DNA of 64,000 bases. It comes from Deltaproteobacteria bacterium. GTDB taxonomy: Bacteria; Myxococcota; Kuafuiibacteriia; Kuafuiibacteriales; Kuafuiibacteriaceae. The notes beneath the pieces are model-generated. The model worked only from the letters and a program-made list of their open reading frames with translations, ran no database searches and had not been told where the DNA came from. How positions within the stretch are numbered: the first letter of the stretch is position 1; each line of letters starts with the position of its first letter. Shown piece after piece: positions 17,691 to 26,700 of this stretch. The stretch spans positions 1-64,000 of the forward strand of contig WYAZ01000081.1 of the NCBI GenBank assembly GCA_011526105.1, given 5' to 3'. A program made the translations under genes and the position numbers.

Positions 17691-18443
17691 CTACTCGATC
17701 GGCGCGGGCGCGGGCGTGGGCGCGGGCGCGGGGCTCGCGCCGAGCGCTGCCAGCCGGCTCTCGGCGGTGGTTCGCAGTGGGGAGTCGGTCATCTCTTCCA
17801 GCAGCTTCTTGTAGCGGGCGACGGCCTCGTCTTTGCTGCCCTTGCGCTCGAGAATCCGGGCCTGATGGAGAAGCGCGTAGTCTCGGTAGTAGCGATCGGG
17901 GAGCTGTCCGAGCAACTCGAAGTGCGCCAAGGCTGCGTCGAGCTTGTTCGCGTCCTCCGCCGCATAGCCCGCGCCTTCGAGGGCGAAGTGCTTGAGGCTG
18001 TCGTCGGGCGGCGCCGAGGCGGCGTAGGCGGCGAAGTGCTTCTCCGCGACGTCGAGCCGACCCAGCCTTCGCGCGAGGTCACCCGCGTAGAGCGCGGCGA
18101 GGCGCACGGCGGGAGTGCTCGCCTGCTCGGCGAGCAGACCCTCGAACGCTGGGAGCGCGGCTTCATAGGCCTTGGTCTTGGCCTCCGCGGTGGTCCCGGT
18201 GGCGGAGAGCTCGATCGCGTCTTGATACTTCTCTACTGCCTTTCCGAAGCTGGCAGTGACCGCGGCGCTGCTGCGCTCTTTCTGTGCGCCCAGGACGAGC
18301 ACGGCGGCGACGGCGAGCGCCGCGCCGACCACCGTCAACACGAGAAGCCTCGTGTGCTTCTCCACCCAAAGCGCGACCTTGCCCGCCGATTCGAGGAACG
18401 GATCCGGCGCAACGAGCTCGGCGACTTCCTGCTTTTTCGCCAT
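17691..18443 (-). CDS. YfgM-like tetratricopeptide membrane protein
   Basis: 250 residues; the ATG has GGAGG upstream. A cytoplasmic N-terminus (KKQEVAELVAPDPFLE) is followed by one membrane helix (RLLVLTVVGAALAVAAVLVL, about residues 31-51). A periplasmic stretch of helical pairs follows in TPR style (AALYAGDLARRLGRLDVAEKHFAAYA cut short here, YRDYALLHQARILERKGSKD), with a Pro/Ala tail. This topology matches YfgM, the SecYEG-associated periplasmic chaperone that hands substrates to the folding machinery. The 3-bp gap to the propeller gene indicates co-transcription. Confidence 0.75.
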   Translation of the reverse strand: MAKKQEVAELVAPDPFLESAGKVALWVEKHTRLLVLTVVGAALAVAAVLVLGAQKERSSAAVTASFGKAVEKYQDAIELSATGTTAEAKTKAYEAALPAFEGLLAEQASTPAVRLAALYAGDLARRLGRLDVAEKHFAAYAASAPPDDSLKHFALEGAGYAAEDANKLDAALAHFELLGQLPDRYYRDYALLHQARILERKGSKDEAVARYKKLLEEMTDSPLRTTAESRLAALGASPAPAPTPAPAPIE

Positions 18444-18497
18444 CCGCCCCTCCGTGCCCCTGGCGTGTAGGCAAGTCAACGATTATCCTGGCCCACT

Positions 18498-18998
18498 CTG
18501 CTTCCCCGGCCACGATATCGCGTCGCTGTCTGCGGTCTGCTGGCGGCCCCGTTCGCTTCCCAGCAAGCCCGCGCTGACAGCGGGGAGTGGTTGCTGGCCC
18601 TGGAGGCTCAAGCGGCTCTGTACTCGGGCGGCGCGGTGCCCTCCGTGGGCGGCGGGGGGGAGCTGCAGCTTCGGACCGGTCTCACCGACATGATCTGGGT
18701 GGGCCTCGGCGGCGGGCTCACCGCGCTCCACGAAGGACCGTTTCGGGCCTTTGCACTCGGGGAGCTGGCACTCCTTTTCGACGTCTTCCGCACCGTACCC
18801 TTCGTCGAGTTGGGCGCGGGGGCAGAGACCTACGACGGTCACTCGAGCGTGCTCCTGAGGGTGGGCGCTGGCGCGGACTACCTCGTGAGCAGTTCGATCG
18901 GGCTGGGCCTGAGCCTCCGCTACCAGCCCGCACTCGGCGACGAGGTCGAGCACCTGTTTACGCTCGGACTGCGCCTGGTTTGGCGCCTCTCCGATTGA
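18498..18998 (+). CDS. Small outer-membrane beta-barrel-like protein (non-canonical start)
   Basis: The frame is open from 18471 to 18998. There is no ATG, GTG or TTG before TTG 18591, yet the in-frame sequence upstream reads as a complete signal peptide: RPRYRVAVCGLLAAPFASQQ then ARA-DSGEW. I therefore place the start at CTG 18498; use of TTG 18591 would lose the signal. The mature part has alternating hydrophobic strands (ALYSGGAVPSVGGGGELQLR, MIWVGLGGGLTALH, RVGAGADYLVSSSIGLGLSL, LFTLGLRLVWRLSD) ending in aromatic-containing strands, as in eight-stranded outer-membrane barrels. The function is unknown. Confidence 0.6.
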   Translation: MLPRPRYRVAVCGLLAAPFASQQARADSGEWLLALEAQAALYSGGAVPSVGGGGELQLRTGLTDMIWVGLGGGLTALHEGPFRAFALGELALLFDVFRTVPFVELGAGAETYDGHSSVLLRVGAGADYLVSSSIGLGLSLRYQPALGDEVEHLFTLGLRLVWRLSD

Positions 18999-19086
18999 CC
19001 CCTGTGAGGAGGCACACCCACCCGGTCGGGGGGCCGCCGACGCCGGGGCATGGGCCGCATCTCAGCCCGGTGCACACGCGGCTTCC

Positions 19087-19230
19087 TTACTGAACTGAGG
19101 CGAGGACGATCAGCGCGATGACGAAGATCCCGAGGCCGAAGGTGCCTCCGGCGATGGCGAGGAATCGCAGCGTTCGCTCGAGGGCGCTCGGACGGTCGAG
19201 CAGTTCGAGGGGTTGCCGATAACGTGCCAT
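19087..19230 (-). CDS. 47-residue single-helix membrane protein coupled to the upstream kinase
   Basis: The ATG at 19230 lies 13 bases after the kinase stop (19244-19246), with GAGG overlapping the stop codon. The product begins MARYRQPLELLDRPSALERT and ends with one hydrophobic helix (FLAIAGGTFGLGIFVIALIV) and a short tail. The preceding kinase has no membrane segment of its own, so this peptide could anchor or modulate it. No known family is recognised. Support is the clean ribosome site, the tight coupling and the amphipathic-then-hydrophobic pattern. Confidence 0.62.
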   Translation of the reverse strand: MARYRQPLELLDRPSALERTLRFLAIAGGTFGLGIFVIALIVLASVQ

Positions 19231-19243
19231 CTGGGTCGCCGCC

Positions 19244-20518
19244 TCAGAGGTACTTCAAGGCGGTGCGCAAGAGATCGCGCACGATGTCTTCGGGGGTGGC
19301 GCCGGAGCGCTCCGAGGCCTGCGTGAGGCGCTCGTATTCGGCGTCGCTGAGGGGGAGACTCACCGAGCGCTGCGCGCCCTCTTCGCCCTCCTCTTCCACG
19401 ACGATCAGCGCCGGTGCACGCGCGGCGACCCGACCAGAGACCGGTGTCTTTGCGAGACCGACCGCCTCGCCCACGGCAGCGGCTTCGGCGGGGGGCGGCG
19501 GCGGTGGCGTGGGCCGGGCCGCGCTCTGGGCGCGCACCGCGAGCGCACGTTGCTCTTGGGCTATCTCGTCCGCGAAGAGCTGCCGCATGAAGTTGGCGAG
19601 GTGCGCGTTCGAGGGAGAGAACTCCGCGACGCTCAGGAACTGCAGGATGTCGAGCTGCATGTCCCGTGCGGACTGGTAGCGCTTTTCGCGGTCCTTCTGC
19701 AGCGCCTTCATCAGGATGTCTTCGACCCCGGACGGGACATCCTCTCGGAAATACGACGGCGGATAGATCTTGCCGTCGATGATGTTCTTCAGGATGGCCA
19801 TCTCGTTCTCGCCGGTGAACAGCCGGTAGCCCGTGATCCACTCGTACAGAACGATCCCCAGCGCGAAGATGTCGGAGCGCGCATCGAGCGTCTTGCCCAT
19901 GGCCTGCTCCGGCGACATGTATGAGAGCTTGCCTTTGATCTCGCCGGCCTTGGTGTGGTCGGTCTGACTGGCCGCCTTGGCGATGCCAAAGTCGAGGATG
20001 ATGACGTTGCCGTTCCACCCCACCATGATGTTTTCGGGGGTGATGTCGCGATGGACGATATTGAGCGGCTGACCGAAAGGGTCCGTCTTGGTGTGCGCGA
20101 ACGCGAGCGCGTCGAGCACACTGCCGCCGATCGAGAGCGCGTACTCCACCGGAAAGCCCATGCCCAGCTTCTCGGCCTTCGGGATCACGCGCGACATGTC
20201 CCGCCCCGGGATGTACTCCATCGCGATGAAGAACGAATCGCCGATGCGGCCGAGATCAAAGATCTGCACGATGTTGGGATGCTGAAGCTGCGTCGCGAGC
20301 TTCGCCTCGTGCAGAAACATGCGGACGAAGGCTTCTTCCTTCGAGAGGTGAGGTCGGATGCGTTTGATGGCGAGTCGCTTTTCGAAACCCTCGACCCCGG
20401 CCTGGACCGCCAAGAAGACTTCCGCCATCCCGCCCACCGCGAGGCGCTCGAGGAGCGTGTATTTCCCGAAGGAAACGGAGCGATTCGCCGCGCTGACCAA
20501 CGCGCGGCAACCTATCAC
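19244..20518 (-). CDS. Ser/Thr protein kinase with C-terminal ribbon-helix-helix segment
   Basis: About 424 residues if GTG at 20518 is used; TTG at 20500 is an alternative. Neither has a strong ribosome site. The kinase domain spans about residues 17-290: LAVGGMAEVFLA glycine loop, LAIKRIRPHL lysine, IVHRDITPENIMV catalytic loop, ILDFGIAK and YMSPEQA. A Pro/Ala-rich linker follows (TPPPPPPAEAAAVGEAVG). The last roughly 40 residues read SVSLPLSDAEYERLTQASER, SGATPEDIVRDLLRTALKYL: a strand then two helices, as in a ribbon-helix-helix DNA-binding or dimerisation domain. A 47-residue membrane peptide gene follows directly. Confidence 0.9.
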   Translation of the reverse strand: MIGCRALVSAANRSVSFGKYTLLERLAVGGMAEVFLAVQAGVEGFEKRLAIKRIRPHLSKEEAFVRMFLHEAKLATQLQHPNIVQIFDLGRIGDSFFIAMEYIPGRDMSRVIPKAEKLGMGFPVEYALSIGGSVLDALAFAHTKTDPFGQPLNIVHRDITPENIMVGWNGNVIILDFGIAKAASQTDHTKAGEIKGKLSYMSPEQAMGKTLDARSDIFALGIVLYEWITGYRLFTGENEMAILKNIIDGKIYPPSYFREDVPSGVEDILMKALQKDREKRYQSARDMQLDILQFLSVAEFSPSNAHLANFMRQLFADEIAQEQRALAVRAQSAARPTPPPPPPAEAAAVGEAVGLAKTPVSGRVAARAPALIVVEEEGEEGAQRSVSLPLSDAEYERLTQASERSGATPEDIVRDLLRTALKYL

Positions 20519-20770
20519 AGGGCCCGGGGCTTTCGCCAAACCTCGGTCGTTCGGAACGCCGGCATGAGCCTTACCCGGACCTACGCTGGTTTCTCCTTCA
20601 ATGCTTGACACTTCGGGTCGGTGAAAGCGAAGCCTCACCCGCGACTTGGGACTTTCGATCCCCCGCTTCGGCGCGGGTTCGCGGGGACGTCGTCGCACTC
20701 GGGGCCGGGGCTCCGTCGGGCAGCCGTCGGATTCACTGGGCCTTTGGATCAGTCCCGGAGAACGCTAGCG

Positions 20771-23700
20771 ATGACCATCCGCCCTACCTACCTTGCCGCA
20801 CTTTCACTCGCACTGACCGGCGTCCTGGCCGCCCCGGTCGCGGAGGCGCAGCAGTACATCCACTCCACTCAGCCGCGGCCTTGGGTGCCCATTCAGAACA
20901 TCCCGGGCATCAGCGGGGTCACGACGGTCGCGTTCGGCTCGCCCGACGACAGCGCGGTGTCGAACATCCCGATTGGCTTCGACTTCACGTTCATGGGGTC
21001 GGTCAAGACCACGTTCGGTGTGAGCACGAACGGCCTCTTGCAGTTCGACAGCCCCGCCAGCAGCTCTCTGTCCAACGAAGCGCCCGGCCTCGCGGCCACC
21101 CCCAACAACTGGATCGCGCCGGTCTGGGACGACCTGGTCGTGTCGGCCGCCGCCACGGCTCTGCAGCACGGGGTCGTCGGCACTGCGCCCAACCGCATTC
21201 GGGTCATCCAGATCTCCGAGTTTGGCCGCTACTTCAGCAGCACAGGCGGAGCTTGGCAGGTCTGGCTGTACGAAGGGCCCAGCGGCCGCTTCGACGTCCA
21301 GGTGAACGGGACGCCCGCAAACGCGACCAGCTTCAACTTCACCATGGGCTACGAGGGACCCGGCGGCAGCCCTTCCCACGACTTCCTCGGCTGCGCCGCC
21401 ACCTGCGGCGCCACGAACTTCACCAATGCGATCGGGAACGTCTACAGCGCCTTCATCTCGGATGTGCCCGAGCTGACGGGCGACTTCACCGCCGGCACCT
21501 GGCCGCGGGGCGCTTTCCCCGGAGCGTCGGCGAGCGGCGAGGTCACGGTGCGAAACCTCGGCGCCACGGCGGCGTCGGACGTGTTGGTGCACGTGCACCT
21601 GTCCGCGGATGGCCAGCTCGACGCGAGCGACCGCTTCATCGGAAGCGCGACCCTGCCTTCGGTGGCGGCGGGCGGTCAGCCGGTGAGTGGGACCGTGGAC
21701 GTCACCATCCCCGCCGACGTACCCGCGGGCGACTTCAGACTCATTCTGGAGATCGATCCGATGAACGACTTCGCGGAGGCGGTCGAGTCCGACAACGTCA
21801 TCGCTTCGACATTCAGCTTCGCGACGGCCTATGATCTCTCGAGCACCGCGCTGACGGCGCCCGGAGGGGCGACGAGTGGCAATCCCATCACCTTCAACGT
21901 CACCATCGCGAACAATGGGGTGCCGTTCGCGGGCATGCTCGAGGCCGAGGTCTGGGGCTCGGTCGATCAGGTCTTCGACGCTCTGGCGGACGTGCGCGTG
22001 GGGGCGACCACGCTGACGCTGACCGCGCAGAACAGCGAGAGCGCGATGTTTCAACTCACCCTCCCTACGATTCCGGTCGGGCTGTACTACCCCATCATCG
22101 TCCTCGATCCGGCGAACGTGGTGGTGGAGCTGAACGACATCAACAACACCTTCGTGTCGTCGACCCGTTTCCCGACCGGGCCCGACTTCACGGTCAGCTC
22201 GGTCACCGTACCCAACCTGATTCAAACGGATGGGACGGTGCAGATCACGACCGTGCTCGGCTCGAGCGCGGTCCCCTTCACGGGCGCGGTCGAATACCGG
22301 CTCTTTGTCTCCCAGGACGGCGTCCTCGACATGAGCGACACCGCCATCGGCACGTACAGCGCCACCTTCGCCGGCCAGGCGTCGATCTCGGACGCGCAGA
22401 CGGTGACCTTTCCCACCATGCTCCCGGCCGGTGCGTATCGGATCATCGCGGTCGTCGATCCAAACAGCGCCATCCCCGAGACCAACGAGATGAACAACGC
22501 CGGGGTCTCGCCCAATGCCACGACCAACGCGCCCGATCTGCGGGCGACGGTGGCCACGGTCAGTCCCCTCTCCATCCAAGTGGGTGAGGTCTTGACCGTG
22601 ACCGGCCAGATACTCTCCGTGGGTGTCACCTACAGCGGCATGGTGGCCTACCGGATTTACCTGTCGCCGGACGACCAGTTCGACGGGGCAGACACCGCCA
22701 TTGGGGACGGGACGGTCTTCCTGCCGGGGCTGAACACCATCGCTTTCAGCATCGACATCACGGTACCTCCGCAGACCCCGGTGGGTCGTTTTCGCGTGAT
22801 CGCGGTCGCCGACCCGGTGAACGCGCTGGCTGAGGCCATCGAGACCAACAACTGGGGTGTCTCGTCGCAGACGCTCGACGTCACGGGCCCGGATCTCAGG
22901 ATCGAGGCGGTCACGACCGGCGACTTCGCCTTCCGTGGGCGGGCGCTTCCAGTGACCCTCACGCTCGAGAACGACTCGAACCTGTCCGCCGGCCTGTTCG
23001 AGTTCAGCATCCATCTGTCGGACAACGACGTCTGCAACATCAACCGCGACCCCGCCATGGTGGATGTCGTCACGGGTCGACCCTACTTCGAGGTGACTTC
23101 CTTGGCGGGGGGCGCGATCCAGAACTACTCCGTCGAGGTCATCGTGCCCGCCACGACCTCCACGCAGACCGCGTGGGTGTGCGCGTTCGTCGACGTCTTC
23201 TCCCGCATCTCGGAGACTAACGAGGGCAACAACGTCCGGCGCCGTCCGGACCCAGTGCAGATCCTCTTCCCCATTCCGGATCTCACCGGCGCCATCTTCG
23301 ACGCCTCCGCGGTGGGTGCGCCCGGCGAGAGCATCGCGATCACCCGGCTCCTCTCGAACGTCGGCGTCGCAGACGCCCCGGCCTTCGAGTTCGCCTACTA
23401 CCTCTCGTCCAACCCCACCATCTCCACCGATGACATCCTCGTGGCTCGGATGAACGGCAGCCTCCTCGAGGGTGAAGACGACTTTGCGGTCGATGTGGTT
23501 CGCCTGCCCTCGGGTGTGTTGGCCGGTACGTACTACCTCGGCATTCTTCTCGACCCGGACTCCATCCTCGAGGAGAGCACGCGGGCGAACAACGCGGTGC
23601 TCGGGCCCCAGATCCAGCTCTACGAACCGACCATTCGCTTCACCACGGACCGCCTGCCGAACGCTACGATCGGGGTCGACTATCAGGTCGGTGTGTACGC

Positions 23701-26700
23701 GGTGGGTGGCCCGCTCGGGCTCACGTGGTCGGTCGGCTCTGGCACGCTCCCACCGGGCCTCGAGCTCGACGGGGCGGAAGGGATCATCGAAGGTGTGCCC
23801 ACCGCTGAAGGTGTGTTCCGCTTCGAGATCAAGGCCTCGAGTGGTACCGCGTTCGCCAATCGAGCCTTCGATCTCCGCGTCACCGCGCCGACGGTGGCGC
23901 TGGAAGTTGGCTCCACGACCCTTCCCACGGCAGTGGCCGGTCGAGCCTACGATGTCCGGCTGATCGCGGTGGGCGGAGTGCCTCCCTACAGGTGGACCCT
24001 CTTTGGAGCGCGTCCCGCCGGGCTCGAGCTTTCGGAAGATGGGACGTTCAGCGGCACGCCGCCCAACCCCGGCAACTTCCCGGTCAACGTCACGGTCCGA
24101 GATGACCTCGGGGCCACCGCCTCGCGGACTCTGGCGTTCAACGTCATCGGAGCCAACCAGGGTGTCGTCATCACGCAGCTCGCGCTGCCTTCGGGCACGG
24201 TAGGGCTGCCCTATTGCGGCGAGGGTGATGCTCAACCCGTCTCCTTCGACGCCACCGGGGGCCTGGCGCCCTACTCCTGGTCGATCATCGGGGCCCCCGC
24301 CCCCGGCATGCGGCTCGAGCCGAACGGTCGCTTCTGCGGCATCCCCGAGGCGGTGGGACAGTTCCCCGTGCTCGTGCGGGGACAAGACCAAACGGGGCTC
24401 TTCGATACGTCGTTGTTCATCCTCGAAGTCACGAGCGGGACGGAGCTCATCATCACCACCCCATCGCTGCCCGACGGCGAAGCCGGCGTGGCATACGGTA
24501 CCGAGAGCCTCTCGGCGATTCGAGGGACCGAGCCTTACACCTGGTCCCTGGCGCAGGGGACGCTGCCGCCCGGGCTGAGCCTGAGCCCGGCCGGTGAGAT
24601 CGGAGGCACCCCCACCGCCGCCGGTCAGTTCGCCTTTACGGTGCAGGTGGAGGACGGCCGGCTCCGCGCCGATCTCCAGCCCCTCTCGATCTTCGTCGTC
24701 CCTTCGAGCACCTCGACCGGCGCGACCGATGGCTGCGACTGCCGGACCGTCAGCGGCGAAGAGCCGAGTTCGCCTTTGCTCGGCGTTCTGGCGATGGGCC
24801 TCTTGCTCTTGCTGTTCGGCGGCTTGGACGTACGACGCCTGTTCATCGGGGCATCGATGGCGGCGATGCTCGCGCTTTGGCCCAACGTGGCCTCGGCACA
24901 GACCTACTTCCACAGCGACGAGGCGTCGCCTTGGGTGCCCATCGCGGTCGTTCCAGGCATCTCGAACGTCACGCCCATCCAATGGTCGGGCACCGACGAG
25001 TCCGTCGTCTCGGGCTTGCCCATCGGTTTCGGCTTCGTCTTCGGCGGCGCTACGTACACGTCGTTCGGCGTCTCGACCAACGGCTTCATCTCCTTCGACC
25101 CGCAGAGCTCCGCGGCCCTCTCGAACCAAGTCCCAGGCACAGCGAGCGCGCCCAACAACCTCATCGCCCCCTGCTGGGATGACCTCCAGGTCTCCTCCGC
25201 GAGCGGCGCAGGACGCTTCGGCACGGTCGGCACCGCGCCGAATCGGGTCCTCGTCATCGAGGTCTCGTCCTTCGGTCGCTACAGCAGCTCCACCGGCGGC
25301 GCGTGGCAGGTCTGGCTCTACGAAGGCCCGGCGGGACAGTTCGAGGTTCGACTCAACGGAACGCCCGCCAACGCCAGTTCGCTCAGCTTCACCATGGGCT
25401 ACGAAGGCTCGAGCGGTACTCCCTCGCACGACTTCCTCGGCTGCGGCGCTGCCTGCAACGCGGCTGACTTTCAGCGGGCGGTGGGTCGAGTCTATCGCGC
25501 CGTTCAAGACCCCGGCGTCGATCTCGCGGCGAGCCGCGTTGTCCCGCCGCTCTTTGGCTCGCTCGGTGCGCCGGTGCCCATCGAGATCGGCTTTGCCAAC
25601 CTCCACCGAAACCCCCTCGGCCCGTTCCGCTTTCAAGTCGTCTTCTCGCCCACCTCCAGGCTCGACCCCGCCACCTGGAGCGTGGGCCACACGTCGAACG
25701 CGCTGGTGCTCCAAGGCTTTCAGGTGCAGGCGACCACCGTGCCCGCGACCCCTCCGTCGAACCTCCCGGCGGGGCCCTACTACGTGGGTTTGGTGCTCGA
25801 CTCCGACAACGCGATCACGGAGGTGAGCGAAGACAACAACCGCTTATCGAGCACGAGTCGGATCATCCTGCGCGACGCAGCGCCGGACCTCACACCCATC
25901 TCGGTGACCGCGGATCGTACCACCGCGAACGCCGGAGACCCGCTGGTGGTGGTGGCCCGAGTCCGAAACGTGGGGGCGCTCGTGGCCTCTGGCGCCTCTG
26001 TCTCCGCCATGCTCTCCACGAATCCGGCGATCTCACCGGAAGACGCGGAGCTGGGTCAGATCAGCCTCGGAACCGTCGAGCCCCAAACGACGGTGACCGC
26101 AACCATCAGCGTCAGCGTGCCCGGTAACTTGAACACGGGCACCTACTACGTGGGTGCGCTCGTCGATCGCGAGAACCTGCTGGTCGAGCTCTCCGAGGGA
26201 AACAACGGCCTCGCGGTCAACAACCCGATCACCGTCCAGGGCGGGGCGCTCGCGGTCGTGACCTCGCGCTTGCCCAACGCACCCGTGGGGGTGGCCTACC
26301 TCGCGCGGCTCGTCGCGCTCGGCGGAAACGGCGCCTACGCGTGGGCCCTCGATCAGGGCGTGCTTCCAACCGGTCTCGGGGTCACCGCGCAAGGTGAGCT
26401 CTTTGGCCGCGCGTCGGTCGAGCAGTGTGAGAGCGTGGTCTTCCGCGTCACGGACGGCAGCGCCACCGCACGCAGTCAGCCCATCCAGATCTGTTCGATC
26501 TCACCGGACGCACCGCTCACCATCGTGACGCGCGAGGTGCCGGTCGCGGTGGCGGGTCAGGAGTTCAGCTTCCAGCTCATCGCGGTGGGCGGCACCGCCA
26601 CGGGCACCGGCGGCTACGCCTGGACGGGCAGCGGCCTGCCCGAGGGCATCGACGTGACCCCGAGCGGGGCCCTGGCGGGCACCCCGGTGGCGGCTGGTAC

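Noticed and set aside
20605-20633. TTGACA at 20605 as the promoter of the giant surface protein
   Set aside because: No acceptable -10 at 16-18 bp (CGAAGC).
20804-25714. A 1636-codon open frame on the minus strand beneath the giant surface protein
   Set aside because: It is the complement of a high-GC coding frame: composition is extremely Arg/Gly/Val/Asp-rich with no domain, while the plus strand encodes recognisable modules and signals.
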